NCBI GenBank assembly: GCA_030647265.1
Contig: JAUSJM010000001.1
Coordinates: forward strand, 1 to 36,440
Reading direction: 5' to 3'
Length of the DNA stretch: 36,440 nt
DNA from: a bacterium
GTDB taxonomy: Bacteria > Patescibacteriota > Microgenomatia > Daviesbacterales > UBA10151
Part shown: positions 24,260 to 30,716 of the stretch, piece after piece
How the letters are laid out: each line of letters opens with the position of its first letter
Numbering within the stretch: position 1 is the stretch's first letter
Made by a program: the position numbers and the translations under genes
The notes under the pieces: generated by a model
The model's database searches: none
What the model was told of the DNA's origin: nothing
Seen by the model: the letters and a program-made list of their open reading frames with translations, nothing else

Positions 24260-24288
24260 ACGCTAATGTAGTGTAGCAGCCTTGTCAA
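24260..24288 (-). promoter_or_regulatory. topA promoter, leaderless start
   Basis: Minus strand: perfect TTGACA, 17 nt, TAGCGT (weak -10), then 8 nt to the topA ATG at 24251. Confidence 0.5.
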
Positions 24289-24305
24289 GACTAACTAAGT
24301 GTGGA

Positions 24306-24764
24306 TTAAATAGCAGCTGATCTACGAACTGAGGGTTCAAGAGCAGACAACTTAGGACCAAAAAGTCTTCTGTAAACTTCAAGGTATTTAGCTATAGTCA
24401 TTTCTACAACATCATGAGGAAGCTCGGGAGCAGGAGGCTGTTTATCCCAACCTGTAGCAGCAGCCCAGTCACGGACATATTGCTTATCAAAGCTTGGCTG
24501 AGATCTACCTGGTTGGTATCCTTCTAACGGCCAAAATCTGGAGGAATCAGGGGTCAAAAATTCATCTGCTAAAACGAGGGTTCCATCAGGCCTAAGACCA
24601 AACTCAAATTTTGTGTCAGCAATAATAATCCCTTTTTCTAATGCAAGTTTATTTGCTCGGAGATAAAGCGCCATTGAGAGATCTCTTAACATTTCCGCCA
24701 AAGTAGGGGCATCCATATCAGGAAGTTCTCGGCGGAGTAATTCAGTCATCTGTCCAAAAGTCAA
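24306..24764 (-). pseudogene. purC: purC (SAICAR synthetase) C-terminal half, 5' truncated
   Basis: The open frame holds about 150 residues that match the second half of SAICAR synthetase: IIIADTKFEFGL, LADEFLTPDSSRFWP, GRSQPSFDKQYVRDW, PPAPELPHDVVE. The ATP/CAIR-binding first half (about 150 residues) is absent from the window. In frame upstream of the first usable codon the triplets still read H-H-D-T-N-L-T-F-G-Q-M, like the region before this point in intact enzymes, and then hit TAA at 24782-24780. So coding ancestry runs past the last possible start (ATG 24749 or TTG 24764), which argues for a broken gene. No other purine gene is nearby. Confidence 0.7.
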
Positions 24765-24802
24765 ATTAGTGTCATGATGTTAAGCGAAATTTAAATTTGC
24801 TC

Positions 24803-24831
24803 TTGACAAAGAAAGATAGTTTAAATAAAGT
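24803..24831 (+). promoter_or_regulatory. promoter of the 131-aa gene, leaderless start
   Basis: Perfect TTGACA, 17 nt, TAAAGT, then 9 nt to the ATG at 24841. Confidence 0.6.
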
Positions 24832-24840
24832 AATGAGAAC

Positions 24841-25236
24841 ATGGCTTCTCTAGAAGTTAGGGAAACGCTTCACCAGCTCCCTGCTTCTTTTCCTTCTGAG
24901 CTTATTATTAGAAGAACCATCCCTGGCGGTATAAATGGAAACGATGGAACTTTTCAAGTTGATGTCCCATGTAATAGTGATTTTTGTGTCCCTCAGGAAA
25001 ATCCAGCTTTTAACACAGTATCAACTATCATTCGCTGTATAGGATGTAAATATGAATTCCCGGTGGAATTCAGTCCTAATCAAAAAAGTTTATCACCTCT
25101 ACCTTGCCCCTTTCGAGAAAGAGTGTTGGTAGTAGTCGTCTTAAATAATGTTCGTGATTCTATTCTAAGAAATCCTGACCTAGACCCGGAATATCGGGAT
25201 CAACTACTAACCAGTAGTAGCTTAATTAGGGGGTAA
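24841..25236 (+). CDS. Cys-containing hypothetical protein
   Basis: 131 aa. Five Cys at residues 44, 49, 66, 69 and 89; C-N-S-D-F-C, C-I-G-C and a lone C-P suggest a small zinc site. The N-terminal 40 residues are mixed, and residues 95-131 look helical and polar. No signal peptide or membrane helix. Its 3' end overlaps the converging membrane-protein gene by 11 bp. It lies at the breakpoint of the truncated purC and may have come in with the event that broke it. No family recognised. Confidence 0.65.
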   Translation: MASLEVRETLHQLPASFPSELIIRRTIPGGINGNDGTFQVDVPCNSDFCVPQENPAFNTVSTIIRCIGCKYEFPVEFSPNQKSLSPLPCPFRERVLVVVVLNNVRDSILRNPDLDPEYRDQLLTSSSLIRG

Positions 25237-25909
25237 GTTCAATTCTGTATTGTAAAGAACGGCTTTCAGTAACCCTGCTGGATCCTATATGTCCTGCTAA
25301 ACATTCTAAGACCCCAGAACCTTCATAAGTACCCAGATCTTTCTTTGGGTTTATGTAAAGCCGATCATAAACAATCAAACCCCAAGATCTAGGACCCTTA
25401 GATTTAGTAAAACCCCCTGAAGAATTAAAGAAACCATCACTTTGTACTCCATTAAGATATCTCACCTGCCATCCATAAGAACCATCGGGGCACTCTGCAA
25501 GCTGTAGCCAATCACCAAAGACCAAGCCATTTACAGCTTTCCCTCGAGATAAAGTCGCTTCAACAACAAGAGGTTTCCTACCAGCAACAGGAGTAGGTTC
25601 CAACATCCCACGTCTAATGTAGTCCAACTCTTGGGTGGGAGTGGGAGCAGGAATTTGAACCACTCTTGGTTTTTCCGAGGCAGAAGTAGCTAATATTGGA
25701 CCAGGTCTGGACTCGAAAAGCGGCAAAGAAGCAAGGGTCATAAACCCAACTACACCAGTTAACGCCACAACACTCATCGCTACCGCAGTCCTTACTCCGC
25801 AGCTGCCAACTTCAGAACTTACCCACCGGGCTCGGCCCCTAAACTTTCTTAAAACATTTTTAACAGTCTCGAGACCGTTCTCTCTATTGCTTGTTTCACC
25901 CTCAACCAT
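25226..25909 (-). CDS. single-pass membrane protein with extracytoplasmic domain
   Basis: 227 aa from the ATG at 25909; a TTG at 25945 would add 12 residues but is a -35 box (see promoter). Residues 1-36 are polar and basic, residues about 38-62 form one membrane helix (TAVAMSVVALTGVVGFMTLA), then a Pro/Thr-rich linker (about 70-95) and a C-terminal domain of about 130 residues with Trp and Gly and two Cys, ending in strand-like segments. Topology suggests the domain is outside. The domain may be a small beta fold, possibly SH3-like (VNGLVFGDWLQLAECPDGSY), but this is only a shape impression. Function unknown. Confidence 0.65.
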   Translation of the reverse strand: MVEGETSNRENGLETVKNVLRKFRGRARWVSSEVGSCGVRTAVAMSVVALTGVVGFMTLASLPLFESRPGPILATSASEKPRVVQIPAPTPTQELDYIRRGMLEPTPVAGRKPLVVEATLSRGKAVNGLVFGDWLQLAECPDGSYGWQVRYLNGVQSDGFFNSSGGFTKSKGPRSWGLIVYDRLYINPKKDLGTYEGSGVLECLAGHIGSSRVTESRSLQYRIELTP

Positions 25910-25916
25910 GCCTAGT

Positions 25917-25945
25917 ATTTTAGCCTTTCTCTGTCTTAAAGTCAA
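25917..25945 (-). promoter_or_regulatory. promoter of the membrane-protein gene, leaderless start
   Basis: Minus strand: TTGACT, exactly 17 nt, TAAAAT, then 7 nt to the ATG at 25909. It shows that the apparent TTG start is the -35 hexamer. Confidence 0.65.
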
Positions 25946-25948
25946 AAA

Positions 25949-28468
25949 CTATGAGTTAAGGAGCTGCTGGGAAGCGATAAACTTTTCTCCTTTGGGAAGT
26001 TTGTTTTCCAAAATCATCACCGATAACCTGGCTTCCAAAGTGTCCTGAATTAACCTTCTTAAAGGTCTGGCCCCTAAAACCGGATCATAGCCTTTTTGGG
26101 CTAAAGCTTGAATTAGTCCTGAATCAAAATCCACCTCAAAACCCTGTTCCTTTAACTGTTTTTGTAACCCTGCCAGTTTTATCTGGACTACCTGCTGGAG
26201 ATCAGAAGGTGAAAGAGGTTTAAAGAGAACTACATCATCAAACCGATTTATTAACTCCGGCTTAAAGATAGTTAGCAGCTCCCCGCTCACCTGCTTCTTT
26301 AAAGCCTCATAACTCATTCCAGTCCCCAACCCCTTTGCGATGGTTAAGCTGGCAGCATTGGAGGTAGCGATAATAATAGTGTTGGTAAAATCCACCGTTC
26401 TCCCTGAACCTGAGGTTAACCTCCCATCATCTAATACCTGAAGGAAAAGAGTAAGAATTTTAGAATCAGCTTTTTCAAACTCGTCTAAAAGGATTAAAGT
26501 GTATGGCTTATTCCTCACCTCTTGGGTTAGCAGCCCTTCATTGTTAGTATCTCCAATTAACCTGGAAATGGCTTCAGCCGTTTGATATTCTGACATATCC
26601 AAACGGTAAAAGTTACCTCTGCCCTGGAAGTAGGTTTGGGCCAAAATTTTTGCCAACTCTGTCTTTCCAACTCCGGTGGGTCCCACAAAAAGGAAGGAGC
26701 CAATGGGCCTGTTTTTATCTCTGAGCTGGGCAGCTGATCTTCTTAAGGCCTTGGCCACCGCCTCCACTGCCTCCACCTGATCCACCATAGTTTGATGGAT
26801 AATCCTTTCCAGGTTCAGAAGCTGGGTCTTTTGTTGTCCCTCCACCTCACCGATAGGGACATTAACCCTTTCTTTGACCACCTTTTCCACCACCGGGCGG
26901 TTAATCCAGCCATCTTGTGCCACTGCCAAACACTCTTCAAAAACCTGCAACGCTGCATCCGGCATCACCCTTTCATGAAGGTACTCCTTAGCAAGATGGG
27001 CCATCTCTTTAATGGCCAGCAGGGTAGTTTTCACCTTTCGATACCTCTCATGGATAATGGCCTGGTTTTTTAAGATATCTACCGTTTCTATTTCCGTGGC
27101 CGGGGGAAGCTCTATCTTAGTAAAGAGTCTTACTAAAGCCCCATTTTTTTCTAAAATCCTGGTAAAATTACTCGGCTCGGTAGTAGCTAAAAACTGGAAA
27201 TCCTCCGATTCAATGTAGGGCAGCATTAAGGAGTAGAGGTTAAAAGAAGTTGCAGCCTCTCCGATCCCCATATCCTGGATTTCATCTACAAAGACAATGA
27301 TGTTTCCGGAGAATGATGCTTCCTCAAAGACCTCCTTGACCTTGGCCGCCAACTCCCCCTGAGTTTGGACCCCGGTAAGCAGCTTGGTTAAATCCAGTCT
27401 CATCAGCCTTTTGGTAGCCAAAGCTTGGGGAGCATCACCGGAAACAATGACCTTAGCCAGATAATTTACCAAAGCACTTCTCCCTGCTCCCGGTTCTCCC
27501 ACCAACACTACATTCCTCCCTTTTTCCATGGATAAGATGCTCATCACTTGGGCCACTTCGTGGGTTCTGCCCACAAAATCAGGAATATATTCCCCGGCAG
27601 CTTTCCTGGTCAGGTCTTCGGAGACAGAATCTAAGCCAGGGGTAGGAACCCCCAACCACCCCCGGTTCACCCCCCGAAGGTGTTTGACCCGGAAATCCTC
27701 ATCCCATAAAGGCACCATCCTCCATTCCCTCGTTCTTCTCTGGAAAAAATCCACCGTATCCACAAAATCCTCCACCTGTAACCCCAGCTTCTCCAGCTGC
27801 CCCTCGATACCGGGAGTAGACATCAAGGTTGCCACAAAGAAATGTTCAGGCTTAAGATAGGGCACTTTCAAGTTTCTTCCCAGCTCCCAAACCTTTTGCA
27901 GCACCTCTTTTTCCGGACACTGCAGGGAAAGCTTATTTAAGCCTTCCAGAGTTTGTTCCAGATAAAGGGCCAGATTTTTTACCCCTTCAGATTTCAGAAG
28001 CTTCTCTGCTTTTAAATCAGACCGTTTTACAAAACTGGCTTGCCAGACCCCTTCCACCTTTTTCACCTGCCAGATTTTTTTATGGGGGTGGGAAAGGAGG
28101 TGGTTTACAAAAAGCACTACTCCTGAAAAGATCAGGCCCTGGGAAAGAAGTGCCAAATAATCTTTGAGGAAAAAGACTAAAACAGGAAGCAGAAACCAAT
28201 ATAAACCCACTATAAAAATGAAGATGGTGGTAAAAATAAAGGCAAAGCCTCCCATCACAATCCGTGAGCCCCGGAAGAAGAAACTTAACATCCTTCCGGT
28301 GATCGTAGAGTCATGAAAAAGAGGGGCAAAAAGAAGTTTGAACATTAAACCTACTGCCAAATCCTCTTCTAAATATTGGAGGGAATTTCTCCAGACCCGC
28401 AAAAATACCACCAGGCTTTCCGGATACCAAAATCTTATTAAATGGACAGGTATGGACAGGTATTTCAT
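25949..28468 (-). CDS. membrane-anchored two-domain Clp-type AAA+ ATPase
   Basis: 839 aa. Residues about 72-123 hold two membrane helices close together, which soluble ClpA/B/C lack. A degenerate Clp-N-like helical region follows (about 160-245). First AAA+ domain: VGRTHEV at 299-305, Walker A G324-EPGAGR330-S with Arg in place of the essential Lys, Walker B FVDEIQDM. Second domain: GPTGVGKTE at 596-604, Walker B LLDEFEKAD, sensor region IIIATSNAAS, FKPELINRFDDVV and GARPLRRLIQDTL. The loop that carries IGF/LGF for ClpP docking appears deleted. The first domain may not hydrolyse ATP. It sits TAG-ATG behind a 120-aa membrane protein and probably acts as a membrane unfoldase or disaggregase. 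Confidence 0.9.
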   Translation of the reverse strand: MKYLSIPVHLIRFWYPESLVVFLRVWRNSLQYLEEDLAVGLMFKLLFAPLFHDSTITGRMLSFFFRGSRIVMGGFAFIFTTIFIFIVGLYWFLLPVLVFFLKDYLALLSQGLIFSGVVLFVNHLLSHPHKKIWQVKKVEGVWQASFVKRSDLKAEKLLKSEGVKNLALYLEQTLEGLNKLSLQCPEKEVLQKVWELGRNLKVPYLKPEHFFVATLMSTPGIEGQLEKLGLQVEDFVDTVDFFQRRTREWRMVPLWDEDFRVKHLRGVNRGWLGVPTPGLDSVSEDLTRKAAGEYIPDFVGRTHEVAQVMSILSMEKGRNVVLVGEPGAGRSALVNYLAKVIVSGDAPQALATKRLMRLDLTKLLTGVQTQGELAAKVKEVFEEASFSGNIIVFVDEIQDMGIGEAATSFNLYSLMLPYIESEDFQFLATTEPSNFTRILEKNGALVRLFTKIELPPATEIETVDILKNQAIIHERYRKVKTTLLAIKEMAHLAKEYLHERVMPDAALQVFEECLAVAQDGWINRPVVEKVVKERVNVPIGEVEGQQKTQLLNLERIIHQTMVDQVEAVEAVAKALRRSAAQLRDKNRPIGSFLFVGPTGVGKTELAKILAQTYFQGRGNFYRLDMSEYQTAEAISRLIGDTNNEGLLTQEVRNKPYTLILLDEFEKADSKILTLFLQVLDDGRLTSGSGRTVDFTNTIIIATSNAASLTIAKGLGTGMSYEALKKQVSGELLTIFKPELINRFDDVVLFKPLSPSDLQQVVQIKLAGLQKQLKEQGFEVDFDSGLIQALAQKGYDPVLGARPLRRLIQDTLEARLSVMILENKLPKGEKFIASQQLLNS
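28443..28462. repeat. 10-bp perfect tandem duplication at the Clp gene start
   Basis: ATGGACAGGT occurs twice in direct succession on the plus strand, covering codons 3-9 of the Clp-type ATPase (Y-L-S-I-P-V-H). Ten is not a multiple of three, so gaining one copy would have shifted the frame; the start codon or upstream sequence must have adjusted. Confidence 0.5.
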
Positions 28469-28831
28469 CTATTTTGCTCTCACAACATTTCCTTTCAGAT
28501 CCAGTTCTACAAAGTGTCGGGCCCGGCCTTCCTGGAAAGCCACACATTGGTTTTCCGGTAAATCATCAACGGGCTGGCGGGGACTGTGGACCAAATCCGC
28601 GACCCACCCCGGCATCAGATCGTTGGACAAACACGGTCCGGTAGATAAATCCACTCCTTCAGTAACCCTTCTTTGATAAACCAACTGGGCTACCGCTACC
28701 GCCCGATCTCCTTCCTCAGAGACACCCTTCTTATACCCTTCAGGTTTTTTGCTCAAAATAGTCACTAAAAAGGCGGTAGTTAGAACAACAATTAAGCTCA
28801 GTAAAAAGAGTTTCTCTCTTTTGGTTATCAT
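28469..28831 (-). CDS. small membrane-anchored protein with two Cys, upstream of Clp
   Basis: 120 aa. Residues 8-27 form an N-terminal membrane helix or uncleaved signal (LFLLSLIVVLTTAFLVTIL). The rest is a compact domain of about 85 residues with GPCLSNDL (C67), a WVADLVHSPRQPVDDLPENQ block and C96, then FVELDLKGNVVRA. The two Cys may form a disulfide outside the cell. I recall similar short proteins in Microgenomates but cannot name a family. The stop abuts the ATG of the membrane Clp ATPase (TAGATG), so the two are co-translated and may form one membrane machine. Confidence 0.75.
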   Translation of the reverse strand: MITKREKLFLLSLIVVLTTAFLVTILSKKPEGYKKGVSEEGDRAVAVAQLVYQRRVTEGVDLSTGPCLSNDLMPGWVADLVHSPRQPVDDLPENQCVAFQEGRARHFVELDLKGNVVRAK

Positions 28832-28848
28832 TTTATATTACCTTTATC

Positions 28849-29949
28849 TTAGCAAACTCTGACATAATTTCCTCCACCCAAATTTTTTACCACTCCGAAA
28901 ATTTCCATCTTAATCAAGGCAGCGGAAACCTGAGCAGCACCAAGACCCAGCTCCCTACAGATCTCATCAATGTGTTTTGTTTCTCTTTGTAAACACTCCA
29001 CAATTCCTCTCTCTGCTTCTGTAAGTTTCACCTCATTTTTCACTCTTAACTCTGCACTCTGCACTCTTTCTAGTCCCAGCTCTTCCAAAATCTCCTCAGC
29101 TTTAGTGACAAGTCTTGCTCCCTGCTTGATTAATACTGAAGGGCCTTGGGACAAATCAGAGGTTATGGGACCGGGAACAGCAAAAACTTCCCTTCCTTGC
29201 TCCAGGGCACACTTGGCAGTAATAAGTGATCCTGAATCTTCTGCTGCTTCCGTCACCAGGGTTCCCAAAGAGAGCCCGGAAATAACTCTGTTTCGGGCAG
29301 GAAAATTACCGGGCAATGAGGGATGGTCAGGAGGAAACTCACTAATCACTGCTCCCTGACCTTGGGCAATAAGCCTTGCTAGCTCAGTATTTTCCGGGGG
29401 AAAGATATGTTTTAAACCTCCTCCTAAAACAGCCAGGGTCCGGCCCTTATTTTCTAAAGTTGTTTTATGGGCCTGGCTATCCACTCCTCTGGCTAAACCT
29501 GAGATGATGGTTAAACCAGCCAAGGAGAGTTCCTGAGTAAATTTTTCTGTCACCAGTCTGCCGTAAGAGGTCATCTTCCTTGTTCCCACTACTGCCAAGG
29601 CTCTCTCATCCCGGGGTAAGATCTCACCCCAGTAATACAAAACTGAGGGAGGGTCGTAGATCTCTTTTAAAAGCCTGGGATATCCTTCATCAAAAATGGT
29701 TAAGACTTTGATACCAGCCTTTTCCATTTCCTGGGCATATTTCTCTGGGTCCAACTTCTTCCTGGTTTCCAGAAACAGCTCCACCACTGGCTGAGGAACT
29801 CCCAAACTTTTAATCTCTTTTTCTGAAGCTTCCCACACCAGTTTGGGATCTCCAAAATGGTCCAGCAAAGCCTTAAGTCTCACTGGTCCTAAACCATTAA
29901 CAGAATGTAAAGCCAATAAATATTCAATATTTTTCATCTTCATTTTCAT
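28849..29949 (-). CDS. dprA: DNA processing protein DprA
   Basis: 366 aa. An N-terminal helix-hairpin-helix/SAM-like part (LHSVNGLGPVRLKALLDHFG) is followed by the Rossmann-like domain: VVGTRKMTSYG, IISGLARGVDSQAH, LGGGLKHIFPPEN, FPARNRVISGLS, EDSGSLITAKCALEQGREVF. A C-terminal winged helix follows (about 305-366). It loads RecA on incoming single-stranded DNA. The linker before the winged helix carries a 42-nt heptameric repeat. The start is one of three ATGs in ATGAAAATGAAGATG; the Shine-Dalgarno AGGTG lies in a hairpin supplied by the neighbouring transposase end. Confidence 0.96.
   Translation of the reverse strand: MKMKMKNIEYLLALHSVNGLGPVRLKALLDHFGDPKLVWEASEKEIKSLGVPQPVVELFLETRKKLDPEKYAQEMEKAGIKVLTIFDEGYPRLLKEIYDPPSVLYYWGEILPRDERALAVVGTRKMTSYGRLVTEKFTQELSLAGLTIISGLARGVDSQAHKTTLENKGRTLAVLGGGLKHIFPPENTELARLIAQGQGAVISEFPPDHPSLPGNFPARNRVISGLSLGTLVTEAAEDSGSLITAKCALEQGREVFAVPGPITSDLSQGPSVLIKQGARLVTKAEEILEELGLERVQSAELRVKNEVKLTEAERGIVECLQRETKHIDEICRELGLGAAQVSAALIKMEIFGVVKNLGGGNYVRVC
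29032..29073. repeat. degenerate 7-nt tandem repeat inside dprA
   Basis: Plus strand heptamers CTCATTT, TTCACTC, TTAACTC, TGCACTC, TGCACTC, TTTCTAG. Total 42 nt, 6 x 7 and 14 codons. It encodes the polar linker (V-Q-S-A-E-L-R-V-K-N-E) between the Rossmann domain and the winged helix. Confidence 0.55.
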
Positions 29950-29954
29950 GCCTT

Positions 29955-29984
29955 CACCTCTCAGGTGGTTTATGCCTACACCTG
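29955..29984. repeat. left inverted end of the transposase element, overlapping dprA leader
   Basis: TTTATGCCTACACCTG (29969-29984) is an exact 16-bp inverted copy of 30696-30711 on the other side of the transposase gene. CACCT-ctc-AGGTG (29955-29967) and CAGGTG/CACCTG (29962-29967 with 29979-29984) are two hairpins that share a strand. On the minus strand GTAG, a tetranucleotide known to precede REP hairpins in other systems, lies inside the repeat. Confidence 0.7.
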
Positions 29985-29997
29985 GTTCTTATTCGCA

Positions 29998-30645
29998 TTA
30001 TTCTGATTCCACCAAAGCTCGTTCTAGATATTTAATTGATCTTCCATAGTCTTCTTGATCTAACACAAATCGCTGATATTCTCCCATCCCTGTAAATTGA
30101 CCTAGAATAGGATGACTTTGACAAAAACCCTCTTTCAGTCCAACAAACTCTGGATATGAGGAAAACTTATAACGAGTTAGATCTTTAGTTAAATAATCTA
30201 CCAAGGGATTTAGGTGAATATAACGAGATAGATGAAGTAGTTGCTCATCATCTTCAATCCTTTTAGCTTTAAAAGCACCCTGAAAGAGAGGCCCAACTCG
30301 CACATGTCTGGTATTAAAGTATTTCGTGTAACTATTTACAAGTTTGCTGATAAATTTAGAAATTCCACCTTCATCAACCTGTCTTAAAAGAAAATGAAAA
30401 TGGTTTGGCATTAAACTGAAACAGACAATCTCTACTAAAATAGCTTCGTCTTTAACTCGTTGCTTTAAAGAAGGACTGTTCCTGGTAGAAAATTTAGAGG
30501 GAGGATTTTTAAAACGGTAGTAATCAATGGTATGTAAAAAACGCTGGTAATCTCTATCTGTAAGAAATATGCTTCTTTTTTCGACACCCCGATTATAAAC
30601 ATGGTAAAACTCACCATTAGCAAAAACTGCCTGATTATAGGGCAT
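29998..30645 (-). CDS. REP-associated tyrosine transposase (Y1, HUH type)
   Basis: 215 aa. HUH single-strand transposase of the IS200/RAYT group. N-terminal FYHVYNRGVEKRSIF, the metal-binding H-x-H in LMPNHFHFLLR (H82, H84), the catalytic Tyr helix with NSYTKYFNTRHVRVG (Y106 most likely), LFQGAFKAKRI and RYIHLNPL are all intact. It stands alone with 16-bp inverted flanking repeats and nested hairpins, between mrdA and dprA, all on the same strand. Members usually process REP hairpins; here it may have acted on the local palindromic elements. It looks active rather than decayed. Confidence 0.95.
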   Translation of the reverse strand: MPYNQAVFANGEFYHVYNRGVEKRSIFLTDRDYQRFLHTIDYYRFKNPPSKFSTRNSPSLKQRVKDEAILVEIVCFSLMPNHFHFLLRQVDEGGISKFISKLVNSYTKYFNTRHVRVGPLFQGAFKAKRIEDDEQLLHLSRYIHLNPLVDYLTKDLTRYKFSSYPEFVGLKEGFCQSHPILGQFTGMGEYQRFVLDQEDYGRSIKYLERALVESE

Positions 30646-30651
30646 ATCTTG

Positions 30652-30680
30652 AGGTTATCTACTTATACAAGAGGTGTCAA
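30652..30680 (-). promoter_or_regulatory. transposase promoter, leaderless start
   Basis: Minus strand: perfect TTGACA, 17 nt, TAACCT (weak), then 6 nt to the ATG at 30645. It lies just inside the right inverted repeat. Confidence 0.45.
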
Positions 30681-30688
30681 TAGCTCTC

Positions 30689-30711
30689 CACCTTTCAGGT
30701 GTAGGCATAAA
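30689..30711. repeat. right inverted end of the transposase element
   Basis: CAGGTGTAGGCATAAA (30696-30711) is the exact reverse complement of the left end. CACCT-ttc-AGGTG (30689-30701) is a hairpin beside it. The repeat stops 5 bases before the mrdA stop codon at 30719-30717. Confidence 0.7.
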
Positions 30712-30716
30712 TACCT

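Noticed and set aside
28311-28676. Frames of 78 and 112 codons around the Clp gene start
   Set aside because: Both lie over the coding sequence of the Clp ATPase and the 120-aa membrane protein, which have clear translational coupling and conserved features.
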